A stretch of 64,000 bases of DNA from Pectinatus cerevisiiphilus (GTDB lineage Bacteria; Bacillota; Negativicutes; Selenomonadales; Selenomonadaceae), in assembly GCF_004341685.1 (NCBI RefSeq), contig NZ_SMAA01000001.1, positions 186,001 through 250,000 of the forward strand, read 5' to 3'. Position 1 is the stretch's first letter. Each line of letters begins with the position of its first letter. The position numbers were made by a program, and so were the translations under genes. Shown here piece after piece: positions 28,054-35,961 of the stretch. Under the pieces are notes generated by a model, which ran no database searches, was not told the DNA's origin, and saw nothing but the letters and a program-made list of their open reading frames with translations.

Positions 28054-30299
28054 TTAAGGTTGTCAGCCTCCTTCGCTTGGGGCTGGTCATCTGCAGCAAG
28101 CGGTGTAAGGATGACTTTTATATGGTCGTTTTCACTGATGGCTGTGGTAAATTCGGCGGGAAGGCCGTTCTTTAGTATTTGAAAAGTCACTTTGCTGTCT
28201 GGCTTAGGCGGTGTAAAATTGGCAGCAAGCAGTACGTCACCAATCATGGCCTGGGACTGACGCCCTGCTGTGCAGATGATATCGTCACCGTCATTGAGTA
28301 GGTAGTCTGTGGAAACGCTGTTGCCATTGGCCGTGATCATCGATGACGATGAAGTGTGGACAATGCAGGGTTCATCGTTGAAGAGCACCGTTATATCAAC
28401 GGAGACCGACATATCTTTTAGCAGTTTTTTTAACGCGATACGGGCAGGTTCAATAAAATCTATTTCATCATTTTCATGAATTGTATCGGAAAGATAAGCT
28501 TCTTTGCGGTTTAGCTTTATCTGTGAAGTGGTCTCACAGGTTTTTTGCATGCCATTGAGTGTATAGTGATAAACAATATTTTTTATATTATAATTGGCGG
28601 TTGCTAATGCGTCGGCAACAGTAAGTGCGTCCGGAATGGTTATTTCATCTTTATCATTAAGCAAGGTGTTTTTATCATGGCAGGGTATGCCGTTTATCAA
28701 GGGAAACTGCTCTACGGTGACAAGCTCGTCGTTTATATAAATGGTTACGGATTTTTCATTGGGCATTATATCGCGTAAATGTATTGCCGGTGCAGCACCG
28801 TCAGTGCCATTCTCTATTGTAATATGACTTTTTTCAGGGACAATATCACTTAGGGAGGCATCTTTTCCGTTCAACTTTAGTTTGGCCAGTGTCCCCATGC
28901 TGCCACTGAGAATTTTGGTTTTTCCATTTATGTTTACCATTATACCAAGGCCGGGTTTGCCGTTGTATTTATGCAGATTGATGCCTGCATTTAAGAGGAC
29001 GTCGGCTACAGTAAGTTCTTTGAAATTGAACATATGGTATTCTTTGCCATTTACATACATTGAGATGAGACTAAGCGTTTGCATGGAAGCTGTTTTTAAT
29101 ATCCCCAGCGGTGTTACCGCATCAGGGGTTTTGAGGACATCAGGAATATCAGTGATATCATCTACTTTGTCGGGCATTCTGACAGCCACACGGGGGATGG
29201 GCAGGTCTAGCTTTTTGGCTACTTCTTCGGCGAGATGGGGAGTCAGGGAGCCGCCGCCTACAAGCATGACAGCTTGCGGAGGAGCGTCATTGAGTGTCAA
29301 TATCTGATTGGCTATAGCCTGTGCTAGCTCAGTGATATTGTTGATGACAGCGGCAATGATTTCTTTCTTCGCAAGGGAATAATCCATGCCTAAGATATCA
29401 CAGAAATTTATTTTTTCATCTGTGCCTGAAGCTAATTTTCTTTTGACATCTTCAGCGACATTAAAGTCCAGTAAATAATATTTGGAAATTGCTTCAGTTA
29501 TTTCATCACCGGCCATCGGTACCATGCCGTAAGCAATGACAGAACCGTCTTTAGTTATCGCTACATCTGAGGTGCCGGCACCGATATCGACCAGAGCCAA
29601 ATTCAAATGGCGCATTGTTGTAGGAATCAGGACACTTATAGCGGCGATAGGTTCGAGTGTCAAGGCCTGCATTTCAAGGCCTGCCGTATTAAGCGCCGAC
29701 TGCATGGAGTCGACTACCTGGCGGGGCAGAAAAGTAGCAATGACATTGGCAGATATTTTGCGGCCGCGCTGTCCGATCAGGCTTTTTATTTTTGTGCCGT
29801 CAAGCAGATAATATACAGTGCTGTAACCAACGCAATAATAAAGCGATGTATCCTTGACAATATTTGAGGCTGCTAAGTTTTTTTGCGCCGTTTGGACGGC
29901 TATAAAGTCAAGATGTTTTTGTTGCTCAGGAGAAATGATCCCATCCACTTCCATTTGCGCTTCAGCTGTCATAGTGTAAAGGGCGCGTCCCGCTGCTGCT
30001 ACGGAAACTTTTTTTAAAGGACCGGTTTTTTCTTCGAGTTTTTCTTTTACAGCAGAGATAATTTGTGCTACCTGGGGGACATCATGTATTTGCCCGTCCA
30101 GCATGGAACGGGTCTTATGTTCGAGTCGTTCTGTATCAATTATTCTGGCACTATTGGGTCCTTTCTCTGCTACGATACCGATAACGCTTCTGGTACCTAT
30201 ATCAAGGGCAAAGATAAGGTCAGGCTGCTGTTGCTGTTCTGTAGAAGAAATGATATCTGTTGGGTACTGTGCAGATGTGGAGGTTTTCTGTATTTCCAT
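28050..30299 (-). CDS. FtsA-like actin-fold protein with repeated C-terminal beta-rich domains
   Basis: The first ~430 residues form an FtsA/PilM-type actin ATPase, with FALDIGTRSVIGIVA (phosphate 1), VDIGAGTSDVAI (phosphate 2) and VGGGSLTPHLAE (adenosine). The remaining ~320 residues are not FtsA-like. They contain about four degenerate copies of a pattern of the type VNGK...L.DxL...D.I, for example LLNDGDDII and LNRKEAYLSDTI, suggestive of beta-grasp folds. I set the start at ATG 30299 (749 residues); the in-frame extension upstream is AT-rich and implausible. The classical FtsA membrane helix is not visible at the C-terminus. It may be a second, specialised FtsA paralog. Confidence 0.7.
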   Translation of the reverse strand: MEIQKTSTSAQYPTDIISSTEQQQQPDLIFALDIGTRSVIGIVAEKGPNSARIIDTERLEHKTRSMLDGQIHDVPQVAQIISAVKEKLEEKTGPLKKVSVAAAGRALYTMTAEAQMEVDGIISPEQQKHLDFIAVQTAQKNLAASNIVKDTSLYYCVGYSTVYYLLDGTKIKSLIGQRGRKISANVIATFLPRQVVDSMQSALNTAGLEMQALTLEPIAAISVLIPTTMRHLNLALVDIGAGTSDVAITKDGSVIAYGMVPMAGDEITEAISKYYLLDFNVAEDVKRKLASGTDEKINFCDILGMDYSLAKKEIIAAVINNITELAQAIANQILTLNDAPPQAVMLVGGGSLTPHLAEEVAKKLDLPIPRVAVRMPDKVDDITDIPDVLKTPDAVTPLGILKTASMQTLSLISMYVNGKEYHMFNFKELTVADVLLNAGINLHKYNGKPGLGIMVNINGKTKILSGSMGTLAKLKLNGKDASLSDIVPEKSHITIENGTDGAAPAIHLRDIMPNEKSVTIYINDELVTVEQFPLINGIPCHDKNTLLNDKDEITIPDALTVADALATANYNIKNIVYHYTLNGMQKTCETTSQIKLNRKEAYLSDTIHENDEIDFIEPARIALKKLLKDMSVSVDITVLFNDEPCIVHTSSSSMITANGNSVSTDYLLNDGDDIICTAGRQSQAMIGDVLLAANFTPPKPDSKVTFQILKNGLPAEFTTAISENDHIKVILTPLAADDQPQAKEADNLK

Positions 30300-30307
30300 A
30301 ATATTGC

Positions 30308-30333
30308 CACGAAAAATCGTGAATTGCCACCTC
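30308..30333 (-). promoter_or_regulatory. Hairpin between Shine-Dalgarno and start codon of the FtsA-like gene
   Basis: The strong SD GAGGTGG (30333-30327) is 27 bases from the ATG, too far for normal use. A 5-bp hairpin (CACGA/TCGTG, 30321-30308) lies between them and would shorten the gap to about 13 nt. The weaker GTGG just before the ATG is the alternative ribosome site. The rest of 30334-30643 holds only promoter-like AT-rich DNA. Confidence 0.35.
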
Positions 30334-30643
30334 TTTATATAAAATATTGAAAATAAAATTATGTTTTTTAGTTCGGTAAAGTAAATATATAGTAGTTTGC
30401 AAATACCAATAAGAATAAAGATTTTTCTAAAATAAAGGCTATTCATTATTATAGCATAATAGTTTCTTAAAATATAATATGAAAATGCATTGGTTCGCAT
30501 ATAGTATGAATTGTAAAATAAATGTTTTTATTTGAAAAGAAAAACGGTGTTGATTCTTGCGGTACTGGTGAGATGCCGTTTATCATTGTAATTTGCTATA
30601 TAATCGAGTAGAATTAAAGCAATACTAAACGGAGGCGATATTT

Positions 30644-31936
30644 ATGGGCGAAAATAAAGAAATCATCACTGGCAGTGATTTTAAGCGGATGATTGCCGGT
30701 GCTTACAGTGCCTTTTTGCTGGAATATGAAAATATAAATAGTCTGGATGGGACTTCGCTCGCTGACCAAAACTGCCCCGGGACAAATATGCTTAGAACTA
30801 TGGGCTCAGCAGCTATGGCGATAAGAGATATCAGTAATGACAGCATCGGTGCGATCGCTTGTTCGGTAAGTAATTGCGCGGTGCTCGGTGCACGGGGAAA
30901 CTCAGGTGTACTTTTAGCGCAGATTTTTCGGGGAATTGCCAAAGGATTGGCAGGAAAGTATGATGTTGATTCTTCTGTATTTGGTAAGGCCTTCCAATAT
31001 GGCATCCTTTATGCGCATCGTACTTCGCTTGAAAAAGTGGAACGTTCGATCATAGTTACGGCAAAGACTGTAGCTAAGGGTGCTTATAAAGCGGTACGGG
31101 CTAACCGGCCTATTTCAGAAATATTGACTGCGGCAATAACGGCAGGAGAAAATGCCTTAAAAAATATTGAGAAAAAGAATGGGCGTATTGATGCGGGCGC
31201 GAAAGCTTTGATGGTGTTGCTGGAAGGCTGTCGGTCAGGTCTGGACGGCAATTTTGTATCACCTGTTTTGGTCTTTTCGGCGGGTACAAAGACATCGCAT
31301 ACGGTTCCTGAGCCAGAAAATGATATAGTGCGGCCGTATTGTGTGCAGTTGACGATTTATAATTGCAAGGCAGCAGTGGCTGATATAAAGAAAATATTAG
31401 TAAAATATGGAAATATGGTTGTTATCGAAAAGAAGATGCATGATGTGATGATTCATCTGCATATGGAACGTCCTGGTTTGCTTATCGAACAGATAACAGG
31501 ATGGGGTAATTCTTATGATATGCATGTGGATAATATGGCTGATTTGCATAAAGCTTTTATCTCGGGACGGCCTCTTAAAAAATTAAGTGTTTTAGCTGTA
31601 GCTGCCGATGAAAAAACAGGTACGGAGCTTCAGGAACATGATGCATTTGTTATAATGGCCGATACGAAGAAGAATGGATTGGCTGTCGGCAATTTAGTTA
31701 ATACGGTTCATAGTGATGTGGCGGAAAAGTACATATTTTTGCCTAATGATGTCAATATGAATCTCATGATGTACCAGGCGAAGCGTCTTTTGGGTAAACG
31801 TGTAGAGGTAGTCTACAGCAATAATACGGAAGAACAGATCGCTGCGTTAAAAGCGTATGATGAAAGACTATCATTAGAAGAAAATGCAAAAAAAATGGCC
31901 GATGCATTGATTCGTTTTCGCCAGTTAAAGGTATGA
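30644..31936 (+). CDS. FakA/YloV-like DAK2-domain protein with an altered metal-binding loop
   Basis: This 430-residue protein has the DhaL (DAK2) domain hallmark ARGNSGVLLAQIFRG near residue 86 and later segments like the fatty-acid kinase FakA (VEVVYSNNTEEQ). FakA is normally about 550 residues and has a PDGDTGTNM loop whose aspartates hold the Mg-ATP. Here that loop reads ADQNCPGTNM, so at least one metal ligand is changed, and the protein is about 120 residues shorter. It may be a non-canonical or inactive paralog. GGAGG lies eight bases before the ATG. Confidence 0.7.
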   Translation: MGENKEIITGSDFKRMIAGAYSAFLLEYENINSLDGTSLADQNCPGTNMLRTMGSAAMAIRDISNDSIGAIACSVSNCAVLGARGNSGVLLAQIFRGIAKGLAGKYDVDSSVFGKAFQYGILYAHRTSLEKVERSIIVTAKTVAKGAYKAVRANRPISEILTAAITAGENALKNIEKKNGRIDAGAKALMVLLEGCRSGLDGNFVSPVLVFSAGTKTSHTVPEPENDIVRPYCVQLTIYNCKAAVADIKKILVKYGNMVVIEKKMHDVMIHLHMERPGLLIEQITGWGNSYDMHVDNMADLHKAFISGRPLKKLSVLAVAADEKTGTELQEHDAFVIMADTKKNGLAVGNLVNTVHSDVAEKYIFLPNDVNMNLMMYQAKRLLGKRVEVVYSNNTEEQIAALKAYDERLSLEENAKKMADALIRFRQLKV

Positions 31937-32063
31937 ACGAAGAGAAAGTTTATGTATAAAGAATCGTTTTAAATGAGAAAAAATGTATAAAAAAACATAA
32001 AAAATACGAAAAGCCAATTTTAGTATAGAATTAGACTTATCCACAAGATTATATTGTGGTTGA

Positions 32064-32100
32064 AAAATAATGGACACTATATTTAGTGCCCATTATTTTC
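32064..32100. terminator. Terminator-like hairpin after the FakA-like gene, inside the DnaA-box region
   Basis: The stem AAAATAATGG (32064-32073) pairs with 32090-32099, plus a further CACT/AGTG; A and T ends suit both directions. A weaker hairpin follows at 32114-32139. Confidence 0.65.
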
Positions 32101-32225
32101 TTATATAAGCGATAAATCCTTATGTAGTAAGGGATTTTTATAAATGGTAATAAAATGGTTCTTGTGGATAGAATTTTATAGGGTGTGGATTAAGTGAATT
32201 AATATGTGGATAAAAGAGCTTTTTG

Positions 32226-32286
32226 TTATGCAAGATTGCAAAGTTATCCACAGAAATAACAACTATGTGGATAACTTTGTGCATAA
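32226..32286. repeat. Large inverted repeat made of paired DnaA boxes
   Basis: CAAAGTTATCCACA (32239-32252) is a perfect 14-bp inverted copy of 32266-32279 around a 13-nt loop. The symmetry continues with TTATGCA (32226-32232) and TGCATAA (32280-32286) after a six-base insertion on the left. Confidence 0.8.
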
Positions 32287-32507
32287 GTATTTTACTATAA
32301 AATATGTATTTTTATACATGAAATATTAGCCAGATTATTTTTATGAAGCTTTTGAGTAACCGAAAGTAAGAAAGTTATTTATGTCATTTGCTTGTGTGGG
32401 AAAATGCTATTTGTTATAATTGGTTCTAGGCTCATTGAAGTATCATTAGAAAAGACAGGATAAAAAGCGGAAGGATTATACTGTAAATAAAAGTCAGGAG
32501 CGTTTTT

Positions 32508-32660
32508 ATGACTGATGAAGTAAGAGACAAACTTCAAAAGCGTATTGAAGAATTAAAACGGCGGATGAATTATGATGCCAATGATTTAGATTACGAAACA
32601 CATTTGCATATGATGCGTGACCTGCAAAGAATACTAGATAGCAGTAAAAGTGTGAACTGA
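32508..32660 (+). CDS. Small 50-residue protein, possibly Spo0E-like
   Basis: ATG at 32508 has AGGAG eight bases upstream. The product is highly charged and helical (KLQKRIEELKRRM, then MMRDLQRILD). The helix-loop-helix layout with a terminal LQ..LD recalls the SQELD motif of Spo0E-type phosphatases, but the match is weak. It is followed 42 bp later by another small gene. Confidence 0.5.
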   Translation: MTDEVRDKLQKRIEELKRRMNYDANDLDYETHLHMMRDLQRILDSSKSVN

Positions 32661-32702
32661 GAGAGAATATTAGCAATAGACTGTGTAAAAAGGAGATAAA
32701 CT

Positions 32703-32978
32703 ATGTCTGAGAGAATAAGTCTGCAGGAGATACTTAGGGAAAATGGTGTCCCGCAGATAAAGCTGGATATGCATGCAACGAAAGAAGAATGCCTGCAACT
32801 GCGTGAAAAGCTGATGGCTATACGTGATTTGAGCCATGGCGCAGAACAGGGATATTTGGACGTGAGCTGCAAGGTATATATTGATGTTGATGATATAGAT
32901 CGTTATCTTTCGGGGGAATTGGATACACTGGCAGAAGTGTACGCTTTTCCGGAAGATATAAAGGCGTATAGAGGATGA
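32703..32978 (+). CDS. Hypothetical 91-residue protein
   Basis: AGGAG lies just before the ATG, and the coding region is even in composition. The protein is acidic, mixed alpha/beta, with no membrane segment or signal. I do not recognise the family. It sits between the 50-residue gene and a membrane protein gene, all on the plus strand. Confidence 0.6.
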   Translation: MSERISLQEILRENGVPQIKLDMHATKEECLQLREKLMAIRDLSHGAEQGYLDVSCKVYIDVDDIDRYLSGELDTLAEVYAFPEDIKAYRG

Positions 32979-33007
32979 TGCATAAAATTAGAAAAGAGGC
33001 GATGGAA

Positions 33008-33586
33008 ATGAATATGAAAAAAATTCTTATATTATTTGTGGTCGGTATGATGGTTTTGGGGAATGTTTCTTTTGCAGCGAAAGGCGGTTCAAGGATGCCA
33101 GCAGCAAAAGCGCCGGCTGCTGTTACAAGGCCTGCTCCGGCAGCACCTTCGCAGAGTGCCGCTGGTACGGCACGGGAATATAAACCGTCCCAAAATGCAT
33201 CGTCAGCAAAGAGTACACCTTCCCAAAATACAACGACTGCCCAGAAAAGCAATAATACTTCTTCACCGTGGGGAAGTATGTTTAGAAATGTAGGGTTGCT
33301 GGCTGGCGGTATGTTTTTAGGAGGCATGTTAGCCAATTTGTTTGGTATGGGTGGCGGCCTTATGAGTAATTTGCTGGGAATAGTTGCGAATGTGTTTATT
33401 TTCGCAGTAATCCTCATGCTGGTCATGACCTTATGGAGAAAAGTGATGGGTTCTAAGAAGACTGAGACGAAGAATAATATAAGCTATGAAGACCGGGAAA
33501 AAGAACCTAAGATAATAGATATAAAACCATCTGCGCCTAATTCGTACGAAAAACGGTCTAAGGCCGATGAATATCGCAAAAAATGA
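33008..33586 (+). CDS. Secreted/membrane protein resembling the N-terminal half of Tim44-like proteins
   Basis: The product is about 192 residues. A signal peptide (ILILFVVGMMVLG, ending SFAAKG) is followed by an Ala/Pro/Ser/Gln-rich linker (~25-85). A glycine/methionine-rich double membrane segment follows (~95-145, with GGMFLGGMLANLFGMGGG), then a charged C-tail. This order matches the N-terminus of bacterial Tim44-like proteins, but the Tim44 domain is missing. I chose the ATG at 33008 because AGAGG lies about eight bases upstream; ATGs at 33002 and 33014 are possible. Confidence 0.55.
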   Translation: MNMKKILILFVVGMMVLGNVSFAAKGGSRMPAAKAPAAVTRPAPAAPSQSAAGTAREYKPSQNASSAKSTPSQNTTTAQKSNNTSSPWGSMFRNVGLLAGGMFLGGMLANLFGMGGGLMSNLLGIVANVFIFAVILMLVMTLWRKVMGSKKTETKNNISYEDREKEPKIIDIKPSAPNSYEKRSKADEYRKK

Positions 33587-33691
33587 TTTTGTTCCTGCAA
33601 TTTAGGGAAATCATGCAAAAAGTATATGGTACGAAGGATGTTGTATCTATAAATTTTACTTGTCCATGATTTCCTTAGGAGGTAAATACTT

Positions 33692-34525
33692 ATGCAGCCA
33701 CGTGTGGGGCATATAAATTTTCTTAATTGTCAGCCGCTTACTTATAGTTTATTACAGTGCGGCTATCACAAGGGTATATCCTTGATAATGGGAGTACCTT
33801 CGGTTTTGAATGATGCCATGGAAAAAGGGCAGCTGCAAGTAAGTCCTATGTCATCAATCGCTTTTACCCGAATAAGTGAGCGCCTATTGATGCTGCCTAA
33901 TTTGGGCATTGTCGCTGACGGCAATGTGTTAAGTATTATTTTGGCATCCAAGCGGCCAATTGACGCGTTAGACGGTGAAAAGATCTTATTGACCGCGCAA
34001 TCAGCGACATCGCATTGCCTTTTAAAGATAATTTTGCGTAAAGCGTATAATTGTACGCCCTTGTATCAGATAGAGCAGCTTGATCCGTATCATGCTTTGG
34101 TAGGAGAGGAAACGGCGGCTTTATTTATTGGTGATGATGCTTTGTATATTAATCACAACAGGCAAGCAGGCGTATATTATTATGATCTGGGCAATGAGTG
34201 GAAAAAGTTGACGGGAATGCCTATGGTATATGCCGTATGGGCGGCAACAAGACAGTTCGCTGCCGCTTTTCCTGAACAGCTGCAAACTGTTTATAAACGT
34301 TTGCGTGGCGGATTTGATAATGGTAATGCAGCCAAAGAGCAGGTAGTAGATATGGTAGTAGGCAAAAAAGCGTTTTCCAGACAACAGCTTCTGGATTATT
34401 TTGATGTAATCACATATGATGTGCACGAAAAGCAGCTGGCGGCGTTGAAATTGTTTTATACATTCGCTGCTGAATATGGACTTTTACCGTCAGTGCCCAT
34501 TGTGAAAATGGCAAATGTATTATAG
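33692..34525 (+). CDS. mqnA: Chorismate dehydratase
   Basis: MqnA converts chorismate to 3-enolpyruvyl benzoate, the first step of the futalosine menaquinone pathway. The 277-residue protein begins with the family pattern VGHINFLNCQPL and has VSPMSSIAF and LFIGDDALY in a periplasmic-binding-protein fold. An AGGAGG site precedes the ATG. It lies about 22 kb from mqnE/mqnC, which complete the next steps; mqnD is not in the window. Confidence 0.88.
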   Translation: MQPRVGHINFLNCQPLTYSLLQCGYHKGISLIMGVPSVLNDAMEKGQLQVSPMSSIAFTRISERLLMLPNLGIVADGNVLSIILASKRPIDALDGEKILLTAQSATSHCLLKIILRKAYNCTPLYQIEQLDPYHALVGEETAALFIGDDALYINHNRQAGVYYYDLGNEWKKLTGMPMVYAVWAATRQFAAAFPEQLQTVYKRLRGGFDNGNAAKEQVVDMVVGKKAFSRQQLLDYFDVITYDVHEKQLAALKLFYTFAAEYGLLPSVPIVKMANVL

Positions 34526-34570
34526 AATTATTTTGCCTGACAAGGATAGTATTGTTAATGAGGGATAATC

Positions 34571-34864
34571 ATGGGTGAATATCTTATTTGTGATAAATGC
34601 AGGTATAATTCTTGTTCTAAATACGGCTATCCGTGTGCCAGCTGTAAACACACGAATTATTATAAATGTTTTACACCGGCGGTCAACGAATTTATCGGCC
34701 AGTGTCCTGTTTGTGGAACCCCTTTTGATGAAGGCGATATAAGCATTAGCAGGGATTTGAATATAGGGCCGTATAGTGTATTGAAGTGCCGATGCCATAA
34801 TTCGGCATGCGGGCAGGTAAGTGTTTATAAGATTGGTACCTATATTGAACGGAAGAGAGAGTAA
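34571..34864 (+). CDS. Small cysteine-rich, probably zinc-binding protein
   Basis: The 97-residue product contains eleven cysteines, in pairs such as CDKC, CASC, CPVC and CRCHNSAC. This suggests two or more zinc ribbons. It has no signal peptide and I do not know its family. It starts 45 bp after mqnA with AGGG seven bases upstream and ends before a terminator, so it may be co-transcribed with mqnA. Confidence 0.6.
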   Translation: MGEYLICDKCRYNSCSKYGYPCASCKHTNYYKCFTPAVNEFIGQCPVCGTPFDEGDISISRDLNIGPYSVLKCRCHNSACGQVSVYKIGTYIERKRE

Positions 34865-34901
34865 TTTATTTATCCGTATTAGCGGGTATTAACGATATAA
34901 T

Positions 34902-34936
34902 AAAAGCAGAATCGGCAAAAACCGGTTCTGCTTTTT
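34902..34936. terminator. Intrinsic terminator after the mqnA segment
   Basis: A 14-bp stem with one G-U pair (34902-34915 with 34923-34936) is followed by a T-run. It also faces the convergent gene ending at 34977. Confidence 0.85.
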
Positions 34937-34976
34937 ATATTGTGTGACCAGAAGTATATGGGGAATTCCGGCATGT

Positions 34977-35468
34977 TTATTTTGCCGTAATAAAATGGTG
35001 ATAATTTCTGGGGTCAAGAGCCATCCAGGCGATGCAACGGGCAAAAGGAGAGAGCCAGTCCAGACAGGTCCGATCCATTATGATTCCTGGTTCGACCCTG
35101 CTCACAAGATATGGCAGTGGTGGTTTCGGTACAACGTGTTTTTCTCCCAGAGAGCCATTAATTATATCTTCAAACAATTTATAGCTGGTATGGCTGTATC
35201 CGCATGTCATGAGCTGTGCCTTTGCCCATGCGGGATTTTCCATTTTTATGTAAATTTTAGTTACACCGCCATTGTTGGAGTAATCCGTGGTTATAATATA
35301 ACTTTTACCAGCAAAATCAACTTTGGTACCATCGGACTGCATTGTTTTCGGAAACAGTTGAAAAATGCTGTTGTACATGCCGGTTTCGATATCTTTTTTT
35401 GTGTAAACATAAGTATTGCCGTCATTTAAGGTGATATGAGAAATGGATGAAAAAATACTGTCCCACAT
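34977..35468 (-). CDS. Hypothetical 163-residue protein
   Basis: GGAGG lies eight bases before the ATG at 35468. The product looks soluble, with several tryptophans and no signal peptide. I do not recognise a family. It is 29 bp downstream of another hypothetical gene on the same strand, so the two probably form an operon. Confidence 0.6.
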   Translation of the reverse strand: MWDSIFSSISHITLNDGNTYVYTKKDIETGMYNSIFQLFPKTMQSDGTKVDFAGKSYIITTDYSNNGGVTKIYIKMENPAWAKAQLMTCGYSHTSYKLFEDIINGSLGEKHVVPKPPLPYLVSRVEPGIIMDRTCLDWLSPFARCIAWMALDPRNYHHFITAK

Positions 35469-35497
35469 AATTGGACCTCCAAATGTTGTTTATACCC

Positions 35498-35797
35498 TTA
35501 GAGATGCGCTTTTCCTATGCTCTTTTTTATATAACGGTCAGTGGCGAAGTCGATCATTTCTTGCCAGGTAACGAATTTTGTGGTTTTAGCTACATAAACA
35601 TTCATTTTTTCCTCGGGCAGGTCTTCAAAATCTTTTTGGCAGGAAATATTAAACCGGCCATTATTTAAAAATTGGCTAAAGTTCTTATAACGAGTATATT
35701 TTTTCATAAATGTTGTATCGAACACGTCATCAAAATCAAACTCTATTGGTGCTGGAAACTGCGGCAGTTTATAATAGCCGGAAAGCTTTACTTTCAT
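35498..35797 (-). CDS. Hypothetical 99-residue protein
   Basis: The product is small, aromatic-rich and acidic near the N-terminus (EFDFDDVFD). GAGGG lies just before the ATG. It precedes the 163-residue gene. The pairing of two small orphan genes is compatible with an immunity or toxin-antitoxin pair, but nothing specific supports that. Confidence 0.55.
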   Translation of the reverse strand: MKVKLSGYYKLPQFPAPIEFDFDDVFDTTFMKKYTRYKNFSQFLNNGRFNISCQKDFEDLPEEKMNVYVAKTTKFVTWQEMIDFATDRYIKKSIGKAHL

Positions 35798-35910
35798 GAT
35801 AATCCCTCACTTATTAAAACCAGTAAAATAAATTAGCTTTATCTAGCATACCATATATTTGCTTGCATGGTCTAGTGTGCAAAGAATCTGTAAGAGATGA
35901 TATATAAAAT

Positions 35911-35945
35911 AAGACATTTCTAAAGAGGTACATTAGAAATGTCTT
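35911..35945 (-). terminator. Intrinsic terminator after the chemoreceptor gene
   Basis: A perfect 13-bp stem (35911-35923 with 35933-35945) is followed by an AT-rich stretch on the minus strand. Confidence 0.8.
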
Positions 35946-35961
35946 ATAAATAAATTGTTAA

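Larger units (their letters stand above)
32037..32286. other. Cluster of DnaA boxes: candidate replication origin or DnaA-binding reservoir
   Basis: Within 250 bp there are four exact TTATCCACA boxes (32037-32045 +, 32205-32213 -, 32244-32252 +, 32266-32274 -), one TTATGCACA (32278-32286 -) and two with a single mismatch (32163-32171 -, 32184-32192 -). An AT-rich tract follows at 32287-32340. No gene lies in 31937-32507. Genes to the left mostly run leftward and those to the right mostly rightward. No dnaA or dnaN is in the window. Confidence 0.65.

Noticed and set aside
30300-30500. 67-residue extension of the FtsA-like protein
   Set aside because: It is AT-rich, hydrophobic by chance composition and crosses likely promoter DNA.
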